DNA of 64,000 nt from Streptomyces sp. IMTB 2501 (GCF_001953885.1 NZ_MQUS01000009.1:186277-250276), one strand, 5' to 3'. Positions 1-8,805 are shown, counted from the stretch's first letter. Notes: a model not told the origin generated them from the letters alone. Numbers and translations: made by a program.

Positions 1-1263
1 GCCCTCCGCGGCGCGCGCCCAGGTGAACTTCGACAGCACCCGCTCACGGCCGGCGCGGCCGAGCCGCACCCGAAGCTCCGGGTCACCGAGAAGCCGGCCG
101 AGCCCCGCGGCCAGCGCCCCCGCGTCGCCGGGCGGTACGGCCAGGCAGGTCTCTCCGTCGCGGCCGGCGACCTCGGGGATGGCGCCGCCGGTCGTGGCGA
201 GCAGCGGGGTGCCGGTGGCCATGGCCTCGGCGGCGGGCAGCGAGAAGCCCTCGTACAGCGAGGGCACGCAGGCGACCTCGGCCGAGCGGATGAGGTCGAC
301 CAGTTCGGCGTCGGAGATGCCCTTGACGAAGTCGACGGCGCCGGCGAGGCCGTAGCGCTCGACGGCCGCCGCGACCGGCCCCTCCTCGGGGCGCTTGCCG
401 ACGACGACGAGATGGGCGGCCGGGTGCTCGGTGCGCACCTTGGCCAGCGCCTCCACCAGGAACACCAGCCCCTTCAGCGGCACATCGGCGCTGGAGGTGG
501 TGACGATCCGGCCCGGCACCTCGGCCACGGCCGGATTCGGCGCGAACAGATCGGTGTCGGCGCCGATGTGGACGACGTGGATACGGTCGTCGCGCACGCC
601 GAGATGGTCGACGATCTCCTGGCGGGAGGTACCGGAGACGGTGAGCACGGAGGGCAGCCGGCGCGCGACGCGCTTCTGCATCCGAGTGAAGGCGTACCAG
701 CGGCGCACCGAATACCGCCGCTGCCAGCCCTCGGCCGCGTCCAGCTCCAACTGCCGGTCGACGGTGATGGGATGATGGACGGTGGTGACCAGGGGGGCGC
801 CGATGTCGCCCAACAGACCGTACCCGAGGGTCTGGTTGTCGTGCACGACGTCGAACTCGCCGCGCCTTGCGCGCAGATGACGGCGGGCGCGCAGCGAGAA
901 GGTCAGCGGCTCCGGGAACCCGCCGGTCCACATCGTCGCGACTTCCAGGGCGTCGACCCAGTCCCGGTACTCGTCCCGTTTCGGGGTCCGGAAGGGATCG
1001 GGCTGGCGGTAGAGGTCGAGGCTGGGCAGCTCGGTGAGGGTGAGCCCGGGGTAGCCCTCGTCGAGGACGGGGTACGGCTGCGAGCCGATGACCTCGACCC
1101 GGTGTCCGAGCCGGGCCAGCTCACGCGAGAGATGCCGTACGTAGACACCCTGCCCGCCGCAGAACGGGTTCCCTTTATAGGTGAGGAGCGCGATGTCGAG
1201 CGGTCGCTCGCCGTCGGCAGCGGGGTCCTCCTGGGCACCCGCGTCCCGGGCCTCAGCGGTCAC
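1..1263 (-). CDS. Glycosyltransferase, GT-B fold family 4 type (3' end outside window)
   Basis: Only the first 421 codons are in the window; the C-terminus lies beyond the left edge. The GTG start at 1263 has an AAGGGGG ribosome site 6 nt upstream. The N-terminal acceptor half has the glycine-rich GNPFCGGQGVYVRHLSREL and a VVHDNQTLGYG segment. The nucleotide-sugar half has VPLKGLVFLVEAL and PSLYEGFSLPAAEAMATG, which carries the E-x7-E signature of retaining GT4 enzymes. It should move a sugar from an activated donor to an unknown acceptor in the cytoplasm; no signal peptide or membrane helix is seen. It is divergent from the KstR-type gene and shares a promoter region that holds a KstR box, so it may be regulated with it. 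Acceptor and donor cannot be read from the sequence. Confidence 0.88.
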   Translation of the reverse strand, partial: MTAEARDAGAQEDPAADGERPLDIALLTYKGNPFCGGQGVYVRHLSRELARLGHRVEVIGSQPYPVLDEGYPGLTLTELPSLDLYRQPDPFRTPKRDEYRDWVDALEVATMWTGGFPEPLTFSLRARRHLRARRGEFDVVHDNQTLGYGLLGDIGAPLVTTVHHPITVDRQLELDAAEGWQRRYSVRRWYAFTRMQKRVARRLPSVLTVSGTSRQEIVDHLGVRDDRIHVVHIGADTDLFAPNPAVAEVPGRIVTTSSADVPLKGLVFLVEALAKVRTEHPAAHLVVVGKRPEEGPVAAAVERYGLAGAVDFVKGISDAELVDLIRSAEVACVPSLYEGFSLPAAEAMATGTPLLATTGGAIPEVAGRDGETCLAVPPGDAGALAAGLGRLLGDPELRVRLGRAGRERVLSKFTWARAAEG

Positions 1264-1317
1264 TCCGTGCCCCCTTCTGCCTGCACTGTCCCGCGAGACT
1301 ACGACGGGACGCTAATC

Positions 1318-1331
1318 TAGAACAAGTTTCA
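1318..1331. promoter_or_regulatory. KstR-type operator
   Basis: TAGAACAAGTTTCA matches the published mycobacterial KstR pattern TnnAACnnGTTnnA at all eight fixed positions. It lies 153 nt before the KstR-type start and 55 nt from the divergent glycosyltransferase start, as expected for autoregulation of the TetR gene. An overlapping inverted repeat, CAAGT-ttcag-ACTTG, starts inside it. The match is seen directly; binding is inferred. Confidence 0.65.
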
Positions 1332-1483
1332 GACTTGATCGTTCAAGAGGCTCTGAATCTACCGGCAGGTAGGGGCACTGTGAGCAGTGGATCAGGTGAT
1401 TCGCGCCACGGCGCGCCGCCCTGTCATGCTGTCTGATCACGTGCCCCACAGACGCCTTCACCGACTGTCACGGAGCGGGACCC

Positions 1484-2119
1484 ATGCCTGCGGAATCCAA
1501 GGTGGAAACCAGTACGTCCCGGCCCTCGCCGTCTCCATCGTCTCCGCTCACCGAGCGCCAGGAGGCCCGCCGCCGCCGGATCCTGCACGCGAGCGCCCAG
1601 CTGGCCAGCCGGGGCGGTTTCGACGCCGTACAGATGCGCGAGGTGGCGGAGTCCTCCCAGGTGGCCCTGGGCACCCTCTACCGCTACTTCCCCTCCAAGA
1701 TCCATCTGCTGGTGGCGACGATGCAGGACCAGCTGGAACACATGCACGGCACCCTGCGCAAGAAGCCGCCCGCGGGCGAGACGGCGGCCGAGCGCGTCGC
1801 CGAGACCCTGATGCGCGCCTTCCGCGCCCTCCAGCGCGAGCCGCACCTGGCCGACGCGATGGTCCGCGCGCTGACCTTCGCCGACCGCAGTGTCTCGCCG
1901 GAGGTCGACCAGGTCTCCCGTCAGACGACCCTGATCATCCTGGACGCGATGGGCCTGGAGAACCCCACCCCCGAGCAGCTCTCGGCGGTCCGCGTCATCG
2001 AGCACACCTGGCACTCGGCCCTGATCACCTGGCTCTCCGGCCGCGCCTCCATCGCCCAGGTGAAGATCGACATCGAGACGGTGTGCAGGCTGATCGACCT
2101 GACGGAGCCCACCGCATAG
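1484..2119 (+). CDS. kstR: TetR-family regulator, KstR type
   Basis: This 211-residue protein has an N-terminal TetR DNA-binding domain at about residues 20-70 with the recognition-helix stretch VALGTLYRYFPSK. The preceding GGFDAVQMREVAE and the later ALTFADRSVSPEVDQV and WHSALITWLSGRAS segments resemble, from memory, mycobacterial KstR, the repressor of cholesterol catabolism that responds to CoA thioesters of steroid intermediates. ATG 1484 follows GGAGCGGGACCC. A perfect KstR box lies upstream and further boxes lie near the P450 and thiolase genes at 18.7-18.9 kb, which supports the assignment. It probably represses a small steroid or isoprenoid side-chain regulon. The ligand in this organism is unknown. 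Confidence 0.85.
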   Translation: MPAESKVETSTSRPSPSPSSPLTERQEARRRRILHASAQLASRGGFDAVQMREVAESSQVALGTLYRYFPSKIHLLVATMQDQLEHMHGTLRKKPPAGETAAERVAETLMRAFRALQREPHLADAMVRALTFADRSVSPEVDQVSRQTTLIILDAMGLENPTPEQLSAVRVIEHTWHSALITWLSGRASIAQVKIDIETVCRLIDLTEPTA

Positions 2120-2130
2120 CCCGGAGCCAC

Positions 2131-3004
2131 TCAGCACCGGGGCAGGATGGCGCTGGTGATCTGACCGGGCACGAAGTCCGGGGCGTCCTGGGCCGATGCG
2201 GCCGTACGGTCGGCGCGGAAGCGGGTCGGGGTGCGGCCGGTCATCGCCTTGAACGTGCGGTCGAAGTGCGGCTGGTCGTGATAGCCGGCCTGTGCCGCCG
2301 CGTCGGCCCAGGAGGCGCCGGACTCCTTCAGCCGCAGGGCCGACTGCAGACGCAGTACCTGCGCCGCGCCCTTCGGGGTCGGCCCGGTCTGCAGCCGGAA
2401 GCGGCGTTCGAGGTGGCGGCGGCTCCAGCCGGTGCCGGCCGCGAGCGCCTCCACTCTCACCCGGCCCGCCGAGTCCCGCAGCGCACTCCAGGCCCAGTCC
2501 ACCTCGGGGCTGTATGCGGGGCCCGCCGCCAACAGGGCGCGCAGCAACCGGTCGATGAGGGCGAAACTCCGGTACGGCGGCCAGGCGCTCGGCCAGCAGG
2601 GCCAGGTCGGTGCGGCCGAACGCGGACGGGCACGCCGACAGGTTCGCCCACTCGGACAGCGGCGTGCCGAACACGCGATAGGCGGCCGGCGGGGTCAGCA
2701 GCACGGTGACGCCGTGGATGCGACCGGTGTGCTCGCCGATGGCGGCCGTCGTACGCACCCCGTTGACCAGGGAGACCGCGCTGGCGGAGCGCGCGGGCTC
2801 GAACGGGTCCACGACGCGCAGCGGATCGCCGAAGCCCAGCATCACCTTCACCACCGCGTCCGGGATCATCAGGCGCCGGCGCACCCCGATCGCCCCGAAG
2901 CGGAATCCGCGGTAGCCGAGGACATGCCCGCGCAGATCCGGCGCGGCCGGGCGGACGAGCAGCTCGTGACCGGCGCAGAGAGCGCCTATGAGGTGCCTGG
3001 ACAT
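2131..3004 (-). pseudogene. AraC-family regulator broken by a frameshift
   Basis: Two reading frames together make one AraC-type protein. The first, from ATG 3004 (after a GGGGGAT site), begins MSRHLIGALCAGHELLV and gives an N-terminal ligand-domain-like region of about 145 residues ending near LALLAERLAAVPEF. The second runs to the TGA at 2131 with a typical AraC double helix-turn-helix (GWSRRHLERRF, then AGYHDQPHFDRTFKAMTG). The span of 874 nt is not a multiple of three. The switch lies near 2560-2580, where one frame reads VPEFRPHR and the other SFALIDRLLRAL, the expected linker sequence. Either the gene is inactive or the assembly has a one-base error. It is convergent with the KstR-type gene, 11 nt away. 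Confidence 0.75.
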
Positions 3005-3220
3005 GGACCGATCCCCCGTTCGGCCGACGTGTGACACGGCAGCGATCGTAGGGCCCGGACCGTGCGGATGCGGGCCGGAACGGCCGAGTTGGCCGATATC
3101 CCGCGCTCCGGGCGCGCGAGTCGCATTCGTACAAGAATCCGGCTCGGTGCCCCCACGAGACTGGCCGCGCCGTCCACAGCCGGACGTGCTCGACCCTCCA
3201 CGGAAACGGGGACAACTCGC

Positions 3221-3604
3221 ATGGCCAGACGACTCTTCGCCGCCCTCGCCGTCGCCGCCGGCCTGGCAGCCACCACCGCGGTCGCGGCCCCGGCCGCCCA
3301 GGCCTCGGCACCCTCGGACTGTCCGTCCACCGCGCTCTGCGCCTACTGGGGAGCGAACTACACCAGCATCTCGGGCCACCCGATGGAGAAGGTCTTCCAG
3401 GACAACGACGACCTCACCATGTACCCCAACTTCTACTACTCCCAGGGTGGTTCGCTGTACAACCACGGCGCGAGCTGCAACGTGACCGTGTACACCGCCA
3501 AGTACGGCGGCGGCACCCCCTACAACCTCAACCGCGGCACCGGCTGGGCCAGCATCGGCTCCAACCTGCCGCACATCGAGTCCAACAGGTGGTGTCAGTA
3601 CTGA
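3221..3604 (+). CDS. Secreted small protein of the peptidase inhibitor I36 type
   Basis: A 127-residue exported protein. A signal peptide at about residues 1-27 (MARRLFAALAVAAG, ending in AAPAAQA) is followed by a small cysteine-containing domain: DCPSTALCAYWGANY, ASCNVTVY and a C-terminal RWCQY. This pattern resembles the Streptomyces I36 inhibitor family (SMPI-like), which block extracellular metalloproteases, but many members are untested. ATG 3221 is chosen because upstream codons in the frame do not resemble a signal peptide. The next gene begins 2 nt downstream, so the two may share a transcript. Family assignment is moderate; the target protease is unknown. Confidence 0.7.
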   Translation: MARRLFAALAVAAGLAATTAVAAPAAQASAPSDCPSTALCAYWGANYTSISGHPMEKVFQDNDDLTMYPNFYYSQGGSLYNHGASCNVTVYTAKYGGGTPYNLNRGTGWASIGSNLPHIESNRWCQY

Positions 3605-3605
3605 C

Positions 3606-4532
3606 GTGGCCGGCACCCGCCGTCTGACGAGCGCGGTGCTGCTCCTGGCGCTGGGCGTGGCCGGCTGCACCTCGGCCGGCCGCTCCCCGCCCGAGCCCAC
3701 CGCTCCCCGCCCGTTCCAGGGCGTCACCTACTACGGCCCCGGCAGCCGGGCCGCGCTGCACACCACGGAGGAACACCTGGTCGCGGCCTGCATGCGCGGC
3801 AAGGGCTTCACCTACCAGCCGCAGCCGCGGCCCACCGGCCCCAACCGGCTCGACACCGACCCCTAGCTCCTGCTGACCGAAACGCAGGCCCGGCAGGACG
3901 GCTACGGCGAGACCGACGCGGTCCTGCACCCACCGCACCCGGCCGCCGCCACCGGCACCAACGCCCGCGAGGAGAACGATCCGCGGTGGAAGGCCGCCCT
4001 GCTCGGCACCGACCGGCACCGGGTCTACGTCCGTCTGCCGGGCACACTGGAGTTCTTCTACAACACCGACTCCTGCGTCTCCGCCGCCGACACCCAGCTC
4101 TATGGCCGCGACTACCAGCGGCTCTACAACACCTTCCAGGTCCTCACCGGCCGGGTCGTGAACCGGGTGACGGGCGACGCCCGGTACCGTGCCGCGATAC
4201 GGCGCTGGCAGGGCTGTATGCGCGACGCCGGACAGCGGGCGCACACACTCGACGAGCCGCCCGCCGCGATCCGGAAGCAACTTCAGCGGGCCGGGACCGA
4301 TCCGACCGCCCTGCACGCGGTCGCAGGCCGGGAGCTGAAGCTGGCCGGGACCGACGCCGGGTGCCAGCGCCGGGCGGGTCTGTTCGACGCGGTGGCCCAG
4401 GCCCAGCGCGACGCGGAGCGAGCGGTGCTGCGCGCGGCGGGAGCGGGGGCGGACGCGGACCTGGCGCGGCTGCGCGAGGCGCGGCAGCGGGCCATCGCCC
4501 GCGCCACCGGGTCCGCCACCCCTCCCCCGTGA
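3606..4532 (+). pseudogene. Lipoprotein gene interrupted by in-frame TAG
   Basis: The GTG at 3606 opens a frame with a lipoprotein signal (VLLLALGVAGC, lipobox cysteine near residue 21). The frame meets TAG at 3864-3866 after 86 codons, then stays open in the same phase to TGA at 4532. The downstream part has normal Streptomyces codon usage and continues the domain (WKAALLGTDRHRVYVRL, FYNTDSCVSAADTQLYGRDY, RWQGCMRDAG, then an Ala/Arg-rich helix). The full product would be 308 residues. The simplest reading is a recent nonsense mutation in a conserved actinomycete lipoprotein of unknown function; a sequencing error is possible. No recoding signal is seen. Confidence 0.75.
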
Positions 4533-4563
4533 ACCCCACCCGCTCCTCCGGCACGAACACCGC

Positions 4564-4797
4564 CTACTCCTCGGGCGGGAACACCGCCTCCCCGCTCTCC
4601 AGCAGCGTGATCAGGATCGCCTCCACCGGGCAGCTCTCGGCCGCTTCCAGGACGGGTTCGGCGGCGTCGGTGTCCGGGTTCACGGGATGGGACTGGCGGG
4701 CGGAGTCGAGACGGAAGTGGTCCGGGGCGTGATGGACGCACTGGGCCGAGCCGATGCACAGTGACCGGTCCACCTCGACGTGCCAGCGGTCGCCCAT
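4564..4797 (-). CDS. Small ferredoxin, [3Fe-4S]/[4Fe-4S] type
   Basis: A 77-residue cytoplasmic electron carrier. The cluster ligands are Cys14 and Cys20 in CIGSAQC and Cys56 in ESCPVEAI. The usual middle cysteine of a CxxCxxC motif is Ser17 here, which fits a [3Fe-4S] P450-type ferredoxin. The start lies 3 nt after the aldehyde dehydrogenase stop, so the two are translationally coupled. Such ferredoxins feed electrons to P450s; the CYP125-like P450 at 17.5 kb has no ferredoxin of its own, so this is a plausible partner, but that link is inference. Confidence 0.88.
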   Translation of the reverse strand: MGDRWHVEVDRSLCIGSAQCVHHAPDHFRLDSARQSHPVNPDTDAAEPVLEAAESCPVEAILITLLESGEAVFPPEE

Positions 4798-4800
4798 GGC

Positions 4801-6252
4801 CTACGCTCCCGCCGGCAGGTGGATCATCTTGTGCTCCAGATACTCGCCGTATCCCTCCGGGCCGAACTCCCGCCCCAGACCGGAGTTCTTGTAGCCGCCG
4901 AACGGGCCGAGCATGTCCAGGCTGAAGGTGTTGACCGAGTAGGTGCCGGTGCGGACCTGCCGGGCGATCTCGATGCCGTGCTCGACGTCGGCCGTCCACA
5001 CGCTGCCGGACAGGCCGTAGTCGGAGTCGTTGGCGATCTTCACCGCCTCGGTCTCGTCGCCGTACGGGAGCAGGCAGATGACCGGGCCGAAGATCTCCTC
5101 GCGGGCGATGCGCATGGCGTTGCCGACGTCGCCGAAGAGGGTCGGTTCGACGTACCAGCCCTGTTCCAGGCCCGCCGGACGGCCGCCGCCGGTGAGGACC
5201 TTGGCGCCCTCCTCCTGGCCGATCCGGATGTAGTCGAGGTTGCGCTGCTGCTGGCGGCGGGCGACCAGCGGGCCGACCTGGGTCGCCGGGTCCAGCGGGT
5301 CGCCGACCTTCAGCGCGCTCGCGGCCGCCGCGAAGGCGTCGGCGAACTCGTCGTAACGGGCGCGTGGGACGAGGATGCGGGTCTGGGCCACACACGCCTG
5401 CCCGTTGTTCATCCAGGCGGCCGGGACGATGCCCGACACGGCCGCCCGGAGATCCGCGTCCGGCAGCACCAGCGCCGCCGACTTGCCGCCCAGCTCCAGC
5501 GTCACGCGCGTGAGATTGCGGGCGGCGACCTCCATCACGCGCTTGCCGGCCGCGACCGAACCGGTGAAGGAGACCTTGTCGATGCCGGGGTGCCCGACCA
5601 GGTACTCGCTGACCTCGCGGTCGGCGGGGAGGACGGAGAGCACGCCCTCGGGCAGGCCCGCGTCCCGCGCGATCTCCGCCAGCAGATACGCGTCCAGCGG
5701 GGACTCCGGGGACGGCTTCAGTACGATCGTGCAGCCGGCCAGCAGCGCGGGCGCGAGCTTGGCGGCGGCGACGAACTGCGGGACGTTCCAGGGGACCACG
5801 GCCGCGACCACCCCGACCGGCTCCCGTCGGACGAGGATCGGGCCGAGGACACCGTCCCGGTGCTCCTCGTGCGTGAAGTCCCGCGCGACCCTGATCGCCG
5901 CGTCCCACACCATCATCGCGCCGAGCGCCTGGGCGAGGACGCTCCAGGAGTACGGCGAGCCGTTCTGCGAGGAGATCACCCGGGCGATCTCCTCGTGCCG
6001 CGCGGCGATGCCGTCCTTGATCCGGGTGACGACCTCGATCCGCTCCTCCAGGGTGGCCCGCGGCCACGGCCCCTCGTCGAAGGCGCGGCGCGCGACGGCC
6101 ACGGCCCGGTCCACGTCCTGCCGACAGGCGTGCGGCACCCGGCCGATGACCTCCTCGGTGTGCGGGGAGATCACCTCGATGACGTCCTTGCCCAGGGAAT
6201 CGGTCAACTCCCCGCCGATGAACAGCTGTCCGTGTTCCACGAGCCCGGTCAT
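4801..6252 (-). CDS. Aldehyde dehydrogenase family protein
   Basis: A 483-residue NAD(P)-dependent aldehyde dehydrogenase of normal length. Seen: the cofactor loop FTGSVAAGKRVM, the general-base glutamate in VTLELGGKSAALV, the catalytic cysteine in NNGQACVAQTRI, and the C-terminal FGGYKNSGLGREFG. ATG 6252 (MTGLVEHGQLF) is preferred over the further-upstream start in the frame because GGGAGG lies 9 nt before it. It oxidises an aldehyde to an acid and is the first gene of an operon with the ferredoxin. Its promoter region holds an 18-bp palindrome and is shared with the divergent hydrolase. In the steroid-regulon reading it could act after side-chain hydroxylation, but the substrate is not known. 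Confidence 0.92.
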   Translation of the reverse strand: MTGLVEHGQLFIGGELTDSLGKDVIEVISPHTEEVIGRVPHACRQDVDRAVAVARRAFDEGPWPRATLEERIEVVTRIKDGIAARHEEIARVISSQNGSPYSWSVLAQALGAMMVWDAAIRVARDFTHEEHRDGVLGPILVRREPVGVVAAVVPWNVPQFVAAAKLAPALLAGCTIVLKPSPESPLDAYLLAEIARDAGLPEGVLSVLPADREVSEYLVGHPGIDKVSFTGSVAAGKRVMEVAARNLTRVTLELGGKSAALVLPDADLRAAVSGIVPAAWMNNGQACVAQTRILVPRARYDEFADAFAAAASALKVGDPLDPATQVGPLVARRQQQRNLDYIRIGQEEGAKVLTGGGRPAGLEQGWYVEPTLFGDVGNAMRIAREEIFGPVICLLPYGDETEAVKIANDSDYGLSGSVWTADVEHGIEIARQVRTGTYSVNTFSLDMLGPFGGYKNSGLGREFGPEGYGEYLEHKMIHLPAGA

Positions 6253-6298
6253 GGCCGTCCGCCTCCCACCGCACCGCAAGTGTTTCTGACGCTGTTTC

Positions 6299-6316
6299 AG
6301 AACTGATATCAGTTCT
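6299..6316. promoter_or_regulatory. 18-bp perfect palindrome, candidate operator
   Basis: AGAACTGATATCAGTTCT reads identically on both strands. It sits between the divergent aldehyde dehydrogenase (start 6252) and hydrolase (start 6391) genes. The AGAACT/AGTTCT half-sites recur around 18885-18908, but here they are 6 bp apart, so it does not fit the KstR pattern. It probably binds a dimeric regulator controlling both transcripts. Confidence 0.5.
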
Positions 6317-6390
6317 AGTTATCATGGGCAATGGCCGTGAGGCGGCCCGGCGGAGCCGCTGGGCGGAGGGGCGGAGGGGCGGAGGACCTG

Positions 6391-7416
6391 ATGGTGACGA
6401 CGTTCGATCACGGCGGGGGCGTACGGTCCGTGGCGGTCCCCATACCGGACAACCCACTCGGCCACACACTGGTGTACGTCGTGGACACCGACCGCGGCCC
6501 GGTGCTGGTGGACACCGGGTGGGACGATCCCGCGTCCTGGGACACGCTCGTGGCGGGGCTGACGGCCTGCGGTACGGCGGTGCCGGAGGTGTACGGCGTC
6601 GTCATCACGCACCATCACCCCGACCACCACGGCCTGTCGGCCAGGGTGCGCGAGGCCTCCGGCGCCTGGGTGGCGATGCACGCGGCCGACGCGGCGATCG
6701 TGCGCAGGGCGCGCGGGACACGGCCCGAGCGGTGGTTCACGTACATGGCCGCCAAGCTGACGGCCGCCGGAGCGCCCGAGCAGCATGTGGCACCGCTGCG
6801 CACCGCCCGTGGCCGGAGACTGCCCGGCCTCTCCCCCGCCCTCCCCGACCGGGAGATCGTCCCCGGCGAACTCCTCGACCTGCCCGGCCGCCGGCTGCGT
6901 GCGATCTGGACCCCGGGCCACACCCCCGGCCATGTCTGCCTGCACCTGGAGGAGGAGCACCCCGCCCAACTCCCCGGTCACGGCCGCCTGTTCAGCGGAG
7001 ATCATCTGCTGCCTCGCATCACTCCGCACATCGGTCTGTACGAGGACCCCGACGACGCGACCGTGACCGACCCCCTCGGTGACTACCTCGACTCCCTGGA
7101 GCGGATCGGCCGGCTCGCCCCCGCCGAAGTCCTCCCCGCCCACCAGCACACCTTCACCGACGCGTCCGGCCGGGTACGGGAGCTGCTCGACCACCACGAG
7201 GAGCGGCTGGCCGGTCTGCTCGCCCTGCTCGCCGAGCCGCTCACCCCGTGGCAGCTCGCCGAGCGCATGGAGTGGAACCGCCCCTGGGCCGAGATCCCCT
7301 ACGGCTCCCGGAACATCGCCGTCTCGGAGGCCGAGTCCCATCTGCGCCGCCTGGTGAAACAGGGCCTGGCGGAACCGGTGACAGGCAGCGAGCCGGTGGC
7401 GTACGTGGCGGTGTAA
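6391..7416 (+). CDS. Metallo-beta-lactamase-fold hydrolase
   Basis: A 341-residue cytoplasmic protein with the metal-binding signature THHHPDHHG at about residues 73-81, the following TPGHTPGH (histidine ligand) and SGDHLLPRI (bridging aspartate). The C-terminal quarter (ERMEWNRPW, SEAESHLRRLVKQGLAEP) is helical, as in glyoxalase-II-like or thioesterase members that carry a C-terminal winged-helix segment. ATG 6391 is chosen because GGAGG lies 5 nt before it; an upstream ATG at 6331 has no ribosome site. It probably cleaves a thioester or similar bond. It is followed by a SnoaL-like gene and is divergent from the aldehyde dehydrogenase across the palindrome. Confidence 0.87.
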   Translation: MVTTFDHGGGVRSVAVPIPDNPLGHTLVYVVDTDRGPVLVDTGWDDPASWDTLVAGLTACGTAVPEVYGVVITHHHPDHHGLSARVREASGAWVAMHAADAAIVRRARGTRPERWFTYMAAKLTAAGAPEQHVAPLRTARGRRLPGLSPALPDREIVPGELLDLPGRRLRAIWTPGHTPGHVCLHLEEEHPAQLPGHGRLFSGDHLLPRITPHIGLYEDPDDATVTDPLGDYLDSLERIGRLAPAEVLPAHQHTFTDASGRVRELLDHHEERLAGLLALLAEPLTPWQLAERMEWNRPWAEIPYGSRNIAVSEAESHLRRLVKQGLAEPVTGSEPVAYVAV

Positions 7417-7471
7417 ATCGTTCGCCTGCCGCCGGACCGCACTGCTGCACAGCCCTGTGGAACCCTTGACC

Positions 7472-7924
7472 ATGGATCCTTTGGAGCTGCTTCTCGTCGA
7501 GCGCGCCTGTGAGCGTCTGATCGTCGGCTTCGTCCACCGGCTCGACCTCGGTGAACCGGCCTCCGTGGCCGAGCTGTTCACCGAGGACGGCCTGTGGGAA
7601 TGGCCGCCACCGGGGGACGGGCGGCGGATCCAGGGCCGGGAGGCGCTGCGCACGTACTTCGGCTCCCGCCCCGCCGACCGGCTCTCCCGCCGGCTGATGT
7701 CCAACGTGCTGGTCGCGGTGGCCGGCCCGGACACGGCGAGCGCCACCTGGTACTTCTCAACGTATCGCGTCGACGGATACGAAGGGGGCGCCCCCGTCCC
7801 CGCCGGGCCGCCCGTCCAGGTCGGGCACTACGCCGACACCTTCCGCAGGGTCGACGGTACGTGGCTGATCGTCTCCCGCACCCTGCACCTGCCCTTCGGC
7901 GACGACACCCCGAAGGCCGGCTGA
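7472..7924 (+). CDS. SnoaL/NTF2-fold protein
   Basis: A 150-residue protein with the cone-shaped alpha+beta fold of the SnoaL-like/NTF2 superfamily: an N-terminal helix (VERACERLIVGFVHRLDLG), AELFTEDGLWEWPP, GREALRTYFGSR, and the C-terminal sheet VGHYADTFRRVDGTWLIVSRTLHLP. Members include ring-hydroxylating dioxygenase beta-like proteins, isomerases and cyclases. ATG 7472 is used; a GTG at 7457 is possible. It lies 55 nt downstream of the hydrolase on the same strand and probably belongs to its operon. Ketosteroid isomerase has this fold, which fits the steroid theme, but no catalytic residues identify it. Confidence 0.75.
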   Translation: MDPLELLLVERACERLIVGFVHRLDLGEPASVAELFTEDGLWEWPPPGDGRRIQGREALRTYFGSRPADRLSRRLMSNVLVAVAGPDTASATWYFSTYRVDGYEGGAPVPAGPPVQVGHYADTFRRVDGTWLIVSRTLHLPFGDDTPKAG

Positions 7925-7929
7925 GTCCG

Positions 7930-7959
7930 CCGGCCGGCCAGGCCCCGCCGGCCGGCCGG
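7930..7959. terminator. Candidate bidirectional terminator
   Basis: A 10-bp G+C-only stem (CCGGCCGGCC with GGCCGGCCGG) and a 10-nt loop lie between convergent genes. No U-tract follows, as is usual in Streptomyces. Confidence 0.5.
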
Positions 7960-7968
7960 GCCCGCCGC

Positions 7969-8553
7969 TCAGCAGATCTCGGTCCGTTCCGCGGAGATGA
8001 TCATCTCGGCGAGGTCGGCGAGGGTGGCGAGCTGACGGGCGTTCATGTGCGGGGCGCGGGCGGCGAGCCGGACGAGGCCACTCTCGCGCAGCCGTACCAG
8101 CGGGTCGGCCTCGGCCTCCAGTTCCTGCAGCACCGGACCCAACGCCTCGTGCAGCGCCTCCGGTTCGTCGGCCGTGAAGAAGCCCGCGGGCAGCCCGAAG
8201 AAGCGGCGCAGCCGGTCGGCGTGCTCCAGGCTCGGCATGCCGCTCTTGCGCCATACACTCAGCCACTGCCGGCTGGTTCCGGCGATCCTCGCCAGCTCGT
8301 CCAGCGAGTACCGCTTGCCGTCCGGGCGGCGCCGGGTCTCCCGGATGAAGTCCAGCCGCTGGCGCACCCGCCCGGCCAGACAGGTCTCGGGTGCCCGGCC
8401 GCCGGAGAGCAGCTCGACGACGATACCGACGGGGATGCCGGTGCGATGGGACAGGTCGGCCACGTCGAGGGCCTCCGGCAGCCGGCCGGGGCGGCCGGTC
8501 AACTCGCCCAGCCTGTCCAGGACATCGGTCAGCGGGGCATAGGCGTCACTCAC
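7969..8553 (-). CDS. XRE-type helix-turn-helix regulator
   Basis: A 194-residue DNA-binding protein with a GTG start (VSDAYAPLTDVLD). The central region RYSLDELARIAGTSRQWLSVW is a lambda-repressor-type helix-turn-helix at about residues 81-101. An N-terminal segment, LPEALDVADLSHRTGIPVG, looks like a second helix-turn-helix. The C-terminal half is helical (FFTADEPEALHEALGPVLQEL, ARQLATLADLAEMI), resembling XRE regulators that pair with DUF397-type or ESX-linked actinomycete proteins. No target can be named. It is convergent with the SnoaL-like gene. Confidence 0.75.
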   Translation of the reverse strand: MSDAYAPLTDVLDRLGELTGRPGRLPEALDVADLSHRTGIPVGIVVELLSGGRAPETCLAGRVRQRLDFIRETRRRPDGKRYSLDELARIAGTSRQWLSVWRKSGMPSLEHADRLRRFFGLPAGFFTADEPEALHEALGPVLQELEAEADPLVRLRESGLVRLAARAPHMNARQLATLADLAEMIISAERTEIC

Positions 8554-8805
8554 CGAGGTCCCCCCTGGGCGTGTCGTCCGTTCGGTGGCTGAGCTGTCGG
8601 CGAGGCTACCGGGTCATACGTCCCCCGACCAGAGTTGGCAAGGGTCCCTGCCCAAGAAGGCAGGAATCGTTGACAGTTGAAGGTGCGACGGGTCAGGATC
8701 ACGACACAGAGAGCAAGATTTTCGACCCGCCCCGGGTGCCGTCTATGGGGGAGCGGCATCCGGGGCGATTCTCTGTCCCGCTTCTCCCGCGAAGGTGATG
8801 CGCCG

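Noticed and set aside
1424..3727. Antisense frame of 767 codons that includes part of the AraC protein
   Set aside because: Only its middle third (from 3004) is coding; the rest is a shadow of the KstR-type and lipoprotein regions.
3864..3866. TAG as recoded (pyrrolysine-type) codon
   Set aside because: No such system is known in Streptomyces and no stem-loop follows; a nonsense mutation is simpler.
6299..6316. Palindrome as a KstR box
   Set aside because: AAC and GTT are 8 bp apart, not 2, so it does not fit the pattern.
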